64,000 nt of DNA from Paratissierella segnis (GCF_014385195.1 NZ_JACRTG010000029.1:1-64000), one strand, 5' to 3'; numbered from the stretch's first letter, positions 25,954 to 36,173 are shown. The notes: a model not told the origin generated them from the letters alone. A program made the numbers and translations.

Positions 25954-28634
25954 CCAATCTTCACCTCCTCATGGTTTTCGTCCGTATCTACCATACATAT
26001 AGGGCTATAGTCGCAATACATACACGTATCCCTGTCATCCGGATCATAGACTGCATTCTTTTGTTCAGCTAACACATCTATGTTCAATAAATCGGATATC
26101 CTGTTTTCAATGACTTTAATAAAATCACCATCGAATCTTATATCAATTGAACTGTCCTCAAAGATATAAGAAAATGAACTTATCTTATAGTCCCTATAAA
26201 TAGGATGGATTTCAATAATCCTCTCTAAAACTTTTTTATAGATATAATATTGCATCTTTCTGGTTTTAGAATAATCAAATTCATCAATTTCCTTTGTCTT
26301 TCCATTTTCATCTATTATTTGTTTCTTGGTCTTAAGTCTCAACAGCTTTTCAAAATTACTTTTATTTCCTGTTTTATAGTCGATTATTCTCAATTCCTTA
26401 GTATTCCTATTTAAATCAACTCTGTCAATTGCACCTATAACCGGTAATTCCAAATCCAGAATATTTATTTTTACACAAGGAAGTATTCCAAAAGTTTTAT
26501 TGTCCTTATCCATACCGAAGGAAAGCTCATTTACCAATACTTCCCACTCGTCATCTATATGAGAGGTCTCTATCATACCATTACAGATTTCAAGCAATTT
26601 GACCTTCTCCTTTAAATATACATCATCCAGAATGCTGGCCTTATTTTCCCTTGCCCTAGTACATGCATCTTCCAGAATTTCATTTAAAACCTTATCCGTT
26701 CTATCTCCTCTTTCCAAATTAAAATACCTATTCAATATTTCATGTACCAAACTGCCTCTTTCAAGGGGATCCAACCAATATTCTATCAATGTCTCCTTTG
26801 GTTCGATAGCTTTGATTCCCATTTTATACGCAAAGTAGGCTTTTCTTACACAGCCGGAAATGGTCTCCAAAGCAGAACCAGATTTAACTAAATCCCTGCC
26901 TAAAATAGTATATTTTTCTTCATATATTGGCTTCTCTCTATTCGTTTTATAAGTTTCCATTAACTCAGTATAAACTTGAGATGGGGATTTGCCCTTTACC
27001 TCAACAGTATCAAAATTTGAATACCCTATGGAGATGCTCTCAAAATCTGCCGTCAACAATTCCTTAATCTTGTACTTTTTGCTATTATAATTCTCCCTTG
27101 CATATTTTAAATTACCGGATAATCTTTTTTTGAACATGTCCAACAAAATTGGAGATTCGATTACCTTGTTGGATATGCTATCGCTATCCATCTCAATTAA
27201 ATAAAGGTGCTTCCTTCCGGTATACCCTGCATTTCTAAAGTTAGTAGCAAAAACCATTCCAGGTTGAGGCTGTGACCTCAAAATTCTATTTTTGAGAATA
27301 TAGGATGAAATCATATCCATATATTCATTCACATTTACTTCCATTTTGATATTGCTGATTTGATTCAAGGTCTCTAAAACTACATTTTTTGCCGCACCAT
27401 CATATTTGTTGATATTTTTAACGTATTTTTCAATTATATTGGATAATTTAAATATATATTTACTAAAGTCAAAACTGTTCTCATTTGGTATCGCATCAAA
27501 TATATCGCCAAAGAACTCTTGTAGATAGATTAATTCCATTTTTCTATATTCGCTATAGTTATTGAACTCCAAAGGGAAAACCCCATCTAAATACAATTTC
27601 CTAAAGTAATTGTCTCTGTCATATACAATTTTTAAAGACATCAATTCATCATATAAATCCGAAGCTGGAAAATTTGTCTTGATATCTCCATTTACAAAGA
27701 TTGGTCTTAATTCAGTCACGCTGTAGTATCTATTCACCCAATTGAATATCGTACTGATAAATCTATATACGCTGCTATTATCAATCCCAAGTCCGTCTCC
27801 GAATGTAATCGGCAGATTGTTTTTTTCAAATTCAATATTTATTAGATCAGCATAATTGTTGTTAGTATAAGCAATGACAATTTCATCAGCCGGGATTAAT
27901 TTTTGCTTCATATCTTCAATAATATAACCTATCTCTTCCTTAGTGCCATATTTGTTATAAAAGCAGAAATTCTTGTTCTTTAAAATACCTTCATCAACAA
28001 AATCCTTGAAATAATAATTCCTCGGATGCCCTTCCAAGGTCTTTACGGGCATATCAATTTTTACAAAATTGTTATCCGTCAATTTCTCAAACAACGATTC
28101 CTCTGCATAATTTAATTCAATATTCGAAGCTACAACTATTTGATTGTTTTTATAAGTATTTAAGTCCTCAAGAAGAGAAGCTTTTATAATTACATCACAA
28201 TGATCCATTGCATTTAAATCTTTAAGTTCCTCGCCATATGCTTTGTAAATCATATCCAGATTTTTAATCTTGGGGAACTCCTCTATGCCGGCATATTTCA
28301 ACTCCATTATCGCTTTATAGACTTCTTCCGCAGTTGTGGAATCAATCAAACTTTGTTTAAAGAAAAATTCATCCTCTTCTTTAGATAATTTTTTAAGTAT
28401 TCCTATCATTAAATTGCTTCCGATGATACTATCAACTATCATAATCCTGTTTTTTTCTATGTATTCCTCGCAAATTTCAAAGGCTAATCCCTTCAATGTA
28501 GCTATCTTAAGATTGATAGCCGGATTGCCATCCCTAGCCATTTTATTTACTATTTGCATTCCAATTGATTTGGTAGGAACAATAAAGATTTTCTCGCAAG
28601 TTAAATTTATTTTACAGAATTCATTCAATTTCAT
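25950..28634 (-). CDS. addB: AddB-like PD-(D/E)XK nuclease
   Basis: 894-residue partner of the AddA-like protein. The C-terminal RecB nuclease domain has LRIIDYKTGNKS (Asp and Lys of the active site), and four cysteines expected to hold an iron-sulfur cluster: one in ISGCVRKAYF near residue 600 and three in CMYCDYSPIC near 875. The N-terminal half is an inactivated helicase-like region. Unlike classical AddB, the N-terminus (KIFIVPTKSIG) lacks a Walker A loop, and the protein is about 250 residues shorter. It is the first gene of the pair, with ATG after AGGGGGAA. Confidence 0.78.
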   Translation of the reverse strand: MKLNEFCKINLTCEKIFIVPTKSIGMQIVNKMARDGNPAINLKIATLKGLAFEICEEYIEKNRIMIVDSIIGSNLMIGILKKLSKEEDEFFFKQSLIDSTTAEEVYKAIMELKYAGIEEFPKIKNLDMIYKAYGEELKDLNAMDHCDVIIKASLLEDLNTYKNNQIVVASNIELNYAEESLFEKLTDNNFVKIDMPVKTLEGHPRNYYFKDFVDEGILKNKNFCFYNKYGTKEEIGYIIEDMKQKLIPADEIVIAYTNNNYADLINIEFEKNNLPITFGDGLGIDNSSVYRFISTIFNWVNRYYSVTELRPIFVNGDIKTNFPASDLYDELMSLKIVYDRDNYFRKLYLDGVFPLEFNNYSEYRKMELIYLQEFFGDIFDAIPNENSFDFSKYIFKLSNIIEKYVKNINKYDGAAKNVVLETLNQISNIKMEVNVNEYMDMISSYILKNRILRSQPQPGMVFATNFRNAGYTGRKHLYLIEMDSDSISNKVIESPILLDMFKKRLSGNLKYARENYNSKKYKIKELLTADFESISIGYSNFDTVEVKGKSPSQVYTELMETYKTNREKPIYEEKYTILGRDLVKSGSALETISGCVRKAYFAYKMGIKAIEPKETLIEYWLDPLERGSLVHEILNRYFNLERGDRTDKVLNEILEDACTRARENKASILDDVYLKEKVKLLEICNGMIETSHIDDEWEVLVNELSFGMDKDNKTFGILPCVKINILDLELPVIGAIDRVDLNRNTKELRIIDYKTGNKSNFEKLLRLKTKKQIIDENGKTKEIDEFDYSKTRKMQYYIYKKVLERIIEIHPIYRDYKISSFSYIFEDSSIDIRFDGDFIKVIENRISDLLNIDVLAEQKNAVYDPDDRDTCMYCDYSPICMVDTDENHEEVKIG

Positions 28635-28940
28635 AAAATTCCCCCTATTACCTATTACCTTTTGTCTGCCTTTTCAAAACCAGAGATCCTTCGTTTCACT
28701 CAAGGATGACGTAAGCAGTGATTATCCTTAGTTCTTAGTTCTTGCTATCTTTTCATTGTGAATTGTGAACTGTGAATTGTGAATTGAATTAAGTTGTGAA
28801 TTATCCTTATATCCCATTATATCTTTCATTTCACATAAAAGGTTAATAAATTGATAAAATTTAAACTTTTTGTAACTATTATTCTAATCTATCTAATGAT
28901 AAAATGGTAATACAGTATATGGCAGGAGGTGGGGATTTCA
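28635..28940. repeat. Dispersed intergenic repeats, copy D, and divergent upstream region
   Basis: Gene-free stretch of about 300 bases between the divergent addB-like and ABC operons. It contains CTATTACCTATTACC at 28646-28660, AGAGATCCTTC at 28682-28692, CAAGGATGACG, TTAGTTCTTAGTTCTTGC and an iterated TTGTGAATTGTGAACTGTG block near 28757-28796. Bases 28800-28925 are AT-rich and must hold the promoter of the ABC operon; no box pair is convincing. Confidence 0.55.
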
Positions 28941-29651
28941 TTGGATGATCTTATAGTTCTTAAAAACTTAAGAAAAATATATAAAATGGGAGACGAAAAA
29001 ATTGTAGCATTAGATGATATAAATCTAAATATAGGTAAGGAAGAATTTTTATGTTTGCTTGGCACCTCAGGATCCGGTAAAAGTACGCTCTTAAATATGA
29101 TGGCAGGTCTTGAAAAGCCGACTAGGGGTGAAATTATAGTCAACAAACTCCATTTGGAGAGAATGAATGAAAAGGATTTAACAAATTACAGGCAGCGGTA
29201 TATAGGTTTTGTATTTCAGTCTTACAACCTTATTTCTACACTATCAGCATTGGAAAATGTAAGCTTAGGACTTATCTTTAAAGGAATACCAAAATCTAAA
29301 AGAGAAAAAATGGCTAAAACCATGCTTATTAATGTAGGCTTGGGAAACAGACTTCATCATAAGCCCTCGGAGATGAGCGGTGGGCAACAGCAAAGGGTTA
29401 GTATTGCAAGAGCCTTTGTCGGAGATCCCAGTATAGTTTTTGCTGATGAGCCAACGGGTAATCTTGATACAAAAACTACCTTTGAAATAATGAACTTGAT
29501 TACATCAATGGCAAAAGAATCAAACCAAACATTGATTATTGTAACTCATGATACGGAGATCTCAGTATATGCAAACAGAATTGTATACATGAGGGATGGT
29601 AACATAGAAAAGATTGTCGCAAATGAAAAAGCAGAGGGGGAAGTTGTTTAG
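28941..29651 (+). CDS. ABC transporter ATPase, MacB/LolD type
   Basis: 236-residue ATPase with Walker A LGTSGSGKSTLLN, Q-loop FVFQSYNLI, signature MSGGQQQRVSIARA, Walker B IVFADEPTGNLD and the H-loop VTHD. The NLDT sequence after Walker B and the context of an FtsX-like permease place it in the MacB/LolD group, which drive conformational work or export rather than import. The start is probably TTG at 28941, 11 bases after AGGAGG; a GTG four codons earlier overlaps the ribosome site itself. It is the first gene of a three-gene operon with no gap to the next. Confidence 0.88.
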   Translation: MDDLIVLKNLRKIYKMGDEKIVALDDINLNIGKEEFLCLLGTSGSGKSTLLNMMAGLEKPTRGEIIVNKLHLERMNEKDLTNYRQRYIGFVFQSYNLISTLSALENVSLGLIFKGIPKSKREKMAKTMLINVGLGNRLHHKPSEMSGGQQQRVSIARAFVGDPSIVFADEPTGNLDTKTTFEIMNLITSMAKESNQTLIIVTHDTEISVYANRIVYMRDGNIEKIVANEKAEGEVV

Positions 29652-31658
29652 ATGAAACGGATTTTATGTTTTATATTGATGGCATTACTAATAATAGGTG
29701 TAATTCCAATAGTAGGGTTCGCTGATTATGGCTCATTGTTTATTTCAAGCTCAAATACGATTACAGCGAAATCAGGTGAAACTGTTAGAGTTCCTGTGGA
29801 AATAGAAAATATAAGCAATGAAGCAATAAATGACATTGTAGTAAAAGCTAGTATAGAAAATCCTGATTCTATATATTTAGTAGGTTCTACCTTTAAAAAT
29901 ATAAATTATATAGACGGTAAGGACAGTAAAAAAGTGCATTTCGAGGTTGAAGTTGACCCTAGCGCAAAAAAAGGCAGCTATAAAATAGATATAAGTGTAT
30001 CAAGCTATGATGGTGACACTACGGCAGATTCCATATACATACGTGTAGATAGTAAGCCAGCCAAGCTAAACATTTCAAGATTAGATATCCTCCCAAATAG
30101 TACAATAGGCATCGGCGAAGAATTCAATTTAGGAATCGAATTGGAAAATCTGGGAGATATCATCGCAGAAGATATAAGAGTATCCCTTGACGGATTGTCA
30201 GAAGAGGGAATTTCCCTTGCCCAAGGTTCAGGAATACAAAATATCCAATCCATTCCGGCGGGACTTAAAAATTTTGCTGTATTCCAATTGAAAACGTCAA
30301 AGAAAATAACCCCCGGAAGTCATCAGCTTAAGTTGAAACTGAAATATAACGAGACAGACGAGGATTCACTGGATGTCTTTGTAAGCGTATCAGCAAATAA
30401 GGATAAAGCAGCAAATCTCATATTTGAAAATTTACTCTATCCCTCAGATACTGTAGGACAAAATCAAGAAGTTGTAGTATCCTTTGATTTGACAAATCTG
30501 GGACAATCAGAAGCTAAAAATATAGTAATAAAGGCAGAAAGTAAGGACATGGAAGGATTAGTTCCTAAATCAGTAAGTCAATTGAGGATTGATTCCGTAG
30601 CTCCCGAAGCTACAGAAAATGTGGAATTTAGATTTTTAACTACAAAAAATGCAGCCACTAAAAATTATCCGGTGGAAATAAACGTAGAATATGAAGATGA
30701 TATAATTGCAGATGGAGAAAAATATACCTTAAATCAATTTGTCGGTTTCTTTACATCAGGTGAAGAAGAAAATCAATCTAAGCCAAAGCTTATTATAGAT
30801 AAATACAATTTCGAGCCTAGCTTGGTTAAAGCCGGAGAAAACTTTACTATGAATTTATCATTTTTTAATACTAATAGCGGCAAAGCAGTTAAGAATATAA
30901 AAATATTTTTGACATCAAATGAAAAAACGGACACTGATAGCAATTCAGCAGGAGGATCGGTGTTTACTCCGGTGAACAGTTCAAACACCTTTTATATTGA
31001 AAGCATTCCACCAAAGGGAAGAGTAGAAAAAAAGATTACCATGTTTACAGTCCCTGATGCACAAGCTAAAACATATACACTTACGGCAAATTTTGAATAT
31101 GAAGATACCAAAGAGGAGTATACTGCAGAAGAATTGATTGGCGTTCCGGTTATTCAAAGTTCCAAATTGGACATTGGTGAACTAAGTGTCTTCCCGGAAT
31201 GCTATGTAGGTGAATCCACACCTATATCATTGGAATTTTATAATACCGGAAAGGTAACCCTTTACAATATGATGGTAAAGCTTGAGGGGGACTTCCAAAC
31301 GGAGAACGGTCAATACTACGTTGGCAATTTTGACAGCGGTGAAAGTGAGTTCTTTGAAGGATATGTAATTCCCAGCGCTCCCGGCGAATTGAACGGAACT
31401 GTAATATTTACCTATGAAGACTCCACAGGTCAAGAACAAGAAGTAAAAAAAGAATTTACCCTAAACGTAATGGACGCACCCCCTATGCCTGAGTTTCCTG
31501 AAGGCATCCCTCCGGAAGAAGCTAAGCAAGGCGGTATCAAAGGCATCTTAAAATCCAAAGTCTTTTGGGGAATAGTTGTTTTAATAGCAGCAGGCGTAGC
31601 AGGCACTTTAGTATATAAAAAGAGAAAGAAAATAAAGGAAATGGAAACAGATGAGTAA
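29652..31658 (+). CDS. Exported membrane-anchored protein with CARDB-like repeats
   Basis: 668-residue protein of unknown function. The first 24 residues form a signal peptide (KRILCFILMALLIIG then VVGFA-like cleavage region). About five extracellular beta-sandwich repeats of 110-130 residues follow, each opening with a pattern like KLNISRLDILPNS and containing ENLG or NTG, as in CARDB or COG1361 S-layer-type domains. Near the C-terminus a single membrane segment (VFWGIVVLIAAGVAGTLV) is followed by KKRKKIKEMET, a positive cytoplasmic tail. It starts immediately after the ATPase stop codon and overlaps the permease by eight bases, so the three proteins probably form one complex. Confidence 0.78.
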   Translation: MKRILCFILMALLIIGVIPIVGFADYGSLFISSSNTITAKSGETVRVPVEIENISNEAINDIVVKASIENPDSIYLVGSTFKNINYIDGKDSKKVHFEVEVDPSAKKGSYKIDISVSSYDGDTTADSIYIRVDSKPAKLNISRLDILPNSTIGIGEEFNLGIELENLGDIIAEDIRVSLDGLSEEGISLAQGSGIQNIQSIPAGLKNFAVFQLKTSKKITPGSHQLKLKLKYNETDEDSLDVFVSVSANKDKAANLIFENLLYPSDTVGQNQEVVVSFDLTNLGQSEAKNIVIKAESKDMEGLVPKSVSQLRIDSVAPEATENVEFRFLTTKNAATKNYPVEINVEYEDDIIADGEKYTLNQFVGFFTSGEEENQSKPKLIIDKYNFEPSLVKAGENFTMNLSFFNTNSGKAVKNIKIFLTSNEKTDTDSNSAGGSVFTPVNSSNTFYIESIPPKGRVEKKITMFTVPDAQAKTYTLTANFEYEDTKEEYTAEELIGVPVIQSSKLDIGELSVFPECYVGESTPISLEFYNTGKVTLYNMMVKLEGDFQTENGQYYVGNFDSGESEFFEGYVIPSAPGELNGTVIFTYEDSTGQEQEVKKEFTLNVMDAPPMPEFPEGIPPEEAKQGGIKGILKSKVFWGIVVLIAAGVAGTLVYKKRKKIKEMETDE

Positions 31659-32958
31659 TATAGACTTAGTACGAATGGGAATTAAAAATCTGTGGAGAAG
31701 AAAATTAAGAACTTTTCTTACTGTTCTTGGTGTTATGATAGGTACCAGCTCCATTGTCGTCATGTTGAGTTTAGGGTTTGGACTAAGCGAATCCTTCACG
31801 GAACAAATATCTCAATGGGGAAGTTTGACAACTATTAATGTTTATAAAAGATGGCAGGACCCTTCCATGCCAAAACAGAAAGAGTCAAAACTTGATGAAA
31901 CTGCTGTATTAGCTTTTAAGGCAATACCAAATGTAGAAGCTGTAAGCCCTACTCTGGAAACCTATGGTACAATAAAGACCGGCAGATATGTAGCTAATGT
32001 CCCGATAAAAGGCATAGTTCCTGAAGCAATGGAAGCCTTCGGATTTGAAGTTCAGGAGGGGAGGCTGCTCAATGATAATGATGAATTGACAATTTTATTT
32101 GGCGGCGGAATGAGCAATAACTTTTACGATCCGAAATCAAGAGTTTGGAGAGAACCAAAGATTGATCTTATGAAAGACAGATTTACCTTCACTTTTGATC
32201 AGGATATGGGATATAATTACGGCGGCGGTATGGGCAATGAGAAACCAAATTATAAAGAATATAAGATAAAAGTAGCAGGAGTACTGACAGAAGGAAATTG
32301 GGAAACGAACTACGGTGTCTATATGCCTTTACGTGAGGTCCAAAAATTGATGGTGGAAAAGGCAAAAGCCGAAGATCCTAAATCAAGACCTTCAAAAGAA
32401 ACCGAATATGAACAAATAAATGTTAAAGTAAATGATATGAAAAACGTTCAAGCAGTTCAAGATGCAATAAAGGATTTGGGGCACGAAGCATATAGTTTAA
32501 ATGACCAGCTTGAATCCATGAAAAAGACAGCCGGTACAATCCAAATGGTATTAGGAGGAATCGGCGCTGTTTCTTTGATTGTAGCAGCAATAGGCATTAC
32601 AAATACAATGGTAATGAGCATCTACGAGAGAACAAAAGAAATAGGCGTAATGAAAGTAATCGGCGCATCAATAAAGGATATAAAAAGGCTATTTTTGCTT
32701 GAATCAACCATGATTGGTATAATCGGAGGAGTATTTGGAGTAGCTCTAAGCTACATACTATCTTTCTTTGTCAATAAATTTAGTGGCGTTTTCGGTGACT
32801 TCCTAGGCACAGGAGGAGAAAGTAAGATATCCATCATACCCATATGGCTAATATTTGCAGCCACTGCCTTTTCTGCATTGATAGGTATTTTGTCAGGATA
32901 TTTCCCTGCAAAACGCGCAATGAATTTGTCCGCTTTAGAAGCAATAAGAACAGAATAA
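31651..32958 (+). CDS. MacB/FtsX-type ABC transporter permease
   Basis: 435-residue permease. An N-terminal membrane segment (RTFLTVLGVMIGTSSIVVML) is followed by a large extracellular MacB periplasmic-core-like domain of about 230 residues containing glycine-rich loops (ILFGGGMSNN and YNYGGGMGNE). Three C-terminal membrane segments follow, with YERTKEIGVMKVIGAS, the coupling motif of FtsX permeases, between the first two. It partners the ATPase at 28941. In Gram-positives such pairs export peptides, antibiotics or lipids, or act as mechanotransmitters. The ATG overlaps the previous gene. Confidence 0.87.
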   Translation: MSNIDLVRMGIKNLWRRKLRTFLTVLGVMIGTSSIVVMLSLGFGLSESFTEQISQWGSLTTINVYKRWQDPSMPKQKESKLDETAVLAFKAIPNVEAVSPTLETYGTIKTGRYVANVPIKGIVPEAMEAFGFEVQEGRLLNDNDELTILFGGGMSNNFYDPKSRVWREPKIDLMKDRFTFTFDQDMGYNYGGGMGNEKPNYKEYKIKVAGVLTEGNWETNYGVYMPLREVQKLMVEKAKAEDPKSRPSKETEYEQINVKVNDMKNVQAVQDAIKDLGHEAYSLNDQLESMKKTAGTIQMVLGGIGAVSLIVAAIGITNTMVMSIYERTKEIGVMKVIGASIKDIKRLFLLESTMIGIIGGVFGVALSYILSFFVNKFSGVFGDFLGTGGESKISIIPIWLIFAATAFSALIGILSGYFPAKRAMNLSALEAIRTE

Positions 32959-32961
32959 AAA

Positions 32962-32998
32962 GGAATGCGGTAAATAATTGTTTTATTTACCGCATTCC
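32962..32998. terminator. Bidirectional hairpin between ABC operon and PRD regulator
   Basis: GGAATGCGGTAAATAA at 32962-32977 pairs perfectly with 32983-32998 (16 bp, 5-base loop), four bases past the permease stop. It lies between convergent genes. On the minus strand a TTTTATT tract follows. Confidence 0.8.
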
Positions 32999-33050
32999 CA
33001 CATCACCTATACAAATATATTTTTATTATATAAACGTTACAAATAGTTTT

Positions 33051-35123
33051 TTAATTATTGTATTTTAAAAAAATATTTATAATGTCTTGTTTAGTTTTTG
33101 CATCACATATTTCATTAATCACCGATTGATTACATAAAATATTCATAACGTTTAAAAACATATTTAAATATTTTTTTACGTCAGTAAGTGAGAATGCAAC
33201 CACTATCTTTACTGGATCATTATCTTTATGTCCAAATTCAATTGGTGTAGCAAGGCGCAATAAAGAAACTCCAATCTCAACAGCCCCATCTGTAGAATTT
33301 GCATGTGCAACAGCTACATTAGGTGCAAAAACAATATAAGGACCATTTTCAGTGACAACATCAACCATTGCCTTTAAATATTGCGCTGTTATTTTTTGAT
33401 TCCATAATAACGGTTCACCTGCTGCAATTATTGCTTCTTTCCAACCGTAAATAGGTTTATCCAGCAATATATATTCCTCACTTAATAAGTCACTGACCTT
33501 TAAAATATTATGCCCTCTAGCAGCTCCGTCATTTTCTTCTTTACATGTGTTTTCATCTTCAGAAAATTGGTTTATTAGTATTTTCTGTGTTGTTTTTTCT
33601 ATCCTAGCGATTTCTCTTTCATCTTCTTCAATTGGTATCTTAGCAATCATTTTATAAATATTATTTATATCCTTCTCAGAAAACATTGGATTTACTTGTA
33701 TCCACGGCACATTAATATTTTTTAGAGGAATTGTACTGACAATGAAATCAAGCTTTAGATTTTCTATTGCATTGTTTAAGTTATGCGCAGCAACTATTGA
33801 TAAAATATTTACACGAAAATAATTTTTTATTTTTTCTGCCAAAAAATTCGAAGTGCTAAATCCTGTATCACAAACTACAATGATATTGGGGACTATATTC
33901 TTCTGTCTTATTCTTTCTAACGCAGCAACTATGTGCATCAATATATAAGTTAACTCATCATCATCTAATTTAATGTCTAAATTATCCTCTAAAATATAAC
34001 TGTTTGCTTTTAAAATCTGGTAATCATTAGAATACTGCACTAACAATTCTTCTTTATAAGGATTATACAATTTTTCATGATTATTATATCTGGTATATAC
34101 GCCAATAATATGTGCACTAAGGAATTGTTGCAATTTATAGTCATTTAAAAGCATAATCCCATATATTAAGGATAATTTATATAAAAAGCTTTTAACAATA
34201 ATATAAAAATTAATAGAATTTTCTCCTATGATTTCGTTAGAATATGTTAAAGTGTATTTTTTTATTCTGTCAGCTAAAAATGCTACATCACTTTTAGGGG
34301 GGTCATTGGTAATATAGATGAGTTTTAAAACATATCTTGAAATTTCAAATACATTTCCCTGAGGATTTAAAGAACTCTCATAGGTATTTTCAATTGATTG
34401 TCCCCTGAAATTTTTATTTGCCATTAATGACAAAAGAAAAATAATATCATAAAATTCAATATCCGTCATAAATATATTATAATGTTTTTCCGCTAAAGAA
34501 ACGGCAACTTCTATTCCATGAAAAAATTTACTTAAATCAAATCTATTTCTAATAAAAACCGTAAATATATTTTCTACAGTAAAGTCATAAATTTCCTTTG
34601 GTAATAGTCCAAAATCATATATTAATTTGCATATTAAATCAATCCGTTGGCTTTCGCTAATTCTAAGAAAAAACCCCTTGTTTTTATTATCCTCAAACAA
34701 AATTCCATATGAACTAAATTGCTGAGATACAAATGCAAGATCTTTAATAATAGTCCCCCTGTCCACAAATAGTGAAGAACTAAAATCTGAAATAGTTATA
34801 GGACCATTTGAAGATAATAGCATTAAAGAAATTATTAAATACCGTTCTTCCACTGACAGCTTATAATCATAAAAGTTACATTTACTAATAAGACTTAAAA
34901 GTTGAAATTTTTGTTGAGAATTTCCTTTATATTCAATTTTATTATTAGCACAAAAAATCAATCCTTCTAATTTATTATTTAACAAAAAATCTTCAATCGT
35001 TTTCGCATAATTTCTTATAGTGCGTGTACTTACGTGAAAATTGTCCGCAAGTTCATCAATGGAAAATGTTGATTCAGCTTGAGTAAGTAAAAATTTTAAT
35101 AGTTCATATACTCGTGTATTCAT
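33051..35123 (-). CDS. PRD-containing PTS transcriptional activator (MtlR/LicR type)
   Basis: 690-residue regulator. The N-terminal helix-turn-helix (TFSIDELADNFHVSTRTIRN) is followed by a second winged-helix region, two PTS regulation domains around 180-400 (conserved His in VSLAEKHYNIF and LLNDYKLQQFLSAHIIG), an EIIB-like domain with Cys in VVCDTGFSTSNF near 415, and an EIIA-like domain with His in NVAVAHANSTDG near 615. Phosphorylation by the PTS probably tunes it to sugar supply. ATG at 35123 after GGAGG is used; a start four codons upstream overlaps the ribosome site. It is the last gene of PTS operon 2 and its likely activator. Confidence 0.88.
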   Translation of the reverse strand: MNTRVYELLKFLLTQAESTFSIDELADNFHVSTRTIRNYAKTIEDFLLNNKLEGLIFCANNKIEYKGNSQQKFQLLSLISKCNFYDYKLSVEERYLIISLMLLSSNGPITISDFSSSLFVDRGTIIKDLAFVSQQFSSYGILFEDNKNKGFFLRISESQRIDLICKLIYDFGLLPKEIYDFTVENIFTVFIRNRFDLSKFFHGIEVAVSLAEKHYNIFMTDIEFYDIIFLLSLMANKNFRGQSIENTYESSLNPQGNVFEISRYVLKLIYITNDPPKSDVAFLADRIKKYTLTYSNEIIGENSINFYIIVKSFLYKLSLIYGIMLLNDYKLQQFLSAHIIGVYTRYNNHEKLYNPYKEELLVQYSNDYQILKANSYILEDNLDIKLDDDELTYILMHIVAALERIRQKNIVPNIIVVCDTGFSTSNFLAEKIKNYFRVNILSIVAAHNLNNAIENLKLDFIVSTIPLKNINVPWIQVNPMFSEKDINNIYKMIAKIPIEEDEREIARIEKTTQKILINQFSEDENTCKEENDGAARGHNILKVSDLLSEEYILLDKPIYGWKEAIIAAGEPLLWNQKITAQYLKAMVDVVTENGPYIVFAPNVAVAHANSTDGAVEIGVSLLRLATPIEFGHKDNDPVKIVVAFSLTDVKKYLNMFLNVMNILCNQSVINEICDAKTKQDIINIFLKYNN

Positions 35124-35154
35124 TTCATCCTCCATAAAAAATTAATAATATCCG

Positions 35155-35607
35155 TTATAATTCTATCCTATAGACATCTCTTACAAAATCATTATCTGAA
35201 CAAAACTGATCAATTTCTTCTGCTTTTAATTGTTTTAAAAAATATGCTCCTGCTTTTTTTGCAACATTCAGCGATGCAATATTATCATGTGAAATTGAAA
35301 TATCAATGAACTGCATTCCTTTTATCCTCGCAATATTTATAAGACACATTAGTGTTTTTGTAGCATAACCTTTATTTCTATGTTTTTCCTCAATATAATA
35401 GCTGACATTACCCATATATAAAATTACCTTGTCTCCTCCTATAATTAAATAGCAATAACCTACAATCTCCTCACTCTCTAAAGAAACAACATCATAGAAA
35501 AATAATTGTTTAATATCTCTTTCTCTTTTAAATATATCAAAATTTATTTTTCTTTCGATTAATTTAATACCATCTTCCATATAATCAATCGCTTTCTTTA
35601 TTATCAC
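35155..35607 (-). CDS. GNAT-family N-acetyltransferase
   Basis: 150-residue acetyltransferase. The acetyl-CoA binding motif is YIEEKHRNKGYATKTL (R-x-x-G-x-A-like loop), and the C-terminal part IDISISHDNIASLNVAKKAGA is the usual N-and-A motif of the RimI/RimJ group. The substrate is unknown. The start is uncertain: GTG at 35607 or ATG at 35580; neither has a strong ribosome site. It lies between the IIA gene and the PRD regulator, an unusual place for a GNAT protein. It may be a bystander. Confidence 0.75.
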   Translation of the reverse strand: MIIKKAIDYMEDGIKLIERKINFDIFKRERDIKQLFFYDVVSLESEEIVGYCYLIIGGDKVILYMGNVSYYIEEKHRNKGYATKTLMCLINIARIKGMQFIDISISHDNIASLNVAKKAGAYFLKQLKAEEIDQFCSDNDFVRDVYRIEL

Positions 35608-35684
35608 TTTATATACTAATTATTATTTCATAATATCATAAATTTTACAAATTCATCGAATCTTTACACTTTTAAATTTCCTTT

Positions 35685-36128
35685 CTATTCTCTCCATTTA
35701 TTTAAGAATTTTTCTTTTAAAACTTCAATTGGAGTGTCCTTAGGTGAATTTAAAAATTCATCATCTTGAAATATATTTGAAATCACAGAGAGCATTTTGA
35801 GTTGGTCTTCACTTGATTTAATTGCAATATTAAACACATAATCAACGGCAATTTCTTTCTCGGGATCCTCCATGTTTTTAAACAAAACCGGATTTGTTAA
35901 CCTTAGCATGCATACCGCAGGCTTTATAACATAACTCCCATCTGTATGTGGAATTGCTACAGGCACTTTGCTGGGCAGTCCAGTAGGAAATACCTTTTCT
36001 CTTTCAATACATTTTTCTGCAAAATTTTCTTTTACACAGCCATTTTTATACAATAAACAACTTGTAATTAAAATGGCTTCTTCCCAATCAGATGCTTCTC
36101 TTTCGATCACATAGACATTATTTTCCAT
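35685..36128 (-). CDS. PTS fructose/galactitol-type EIIA (operon 2)
   Basis: 147-residue EIIA. The phosphorylated His is in VAIPHTDGSYV, preceded by the usual FPTGLPS. It is homologous to, but clearly different from, the IIA at 20953. It presumably serves IIB at 40662 and IIC at 39363. The ATG follows GAGGAG. It is separated from the dehydrogenase gene by a 17-bp inverted repeat, which may set different mRNA levels for the upstream and downstream genes. Confidence 0.85.
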   Translation of the reverse strand: MENNVYVIEREASDWEEAILITSCLLYKNGCVKENFAEKCIEREKVFPTGLPSKVPVAIPHTDGSYVIKPAVCMLRLTNPVLFKNMEDPEKEIAVDYVFNIAIKSSEDQLKMLSVISNIFQDDEFLNSPKDTPIEVLKEKFLNKWRE

Positions 36129-36173
36129 TTCTTCTCCTCATACATAAATTTAAGTATCTGTTTATGATAAATC

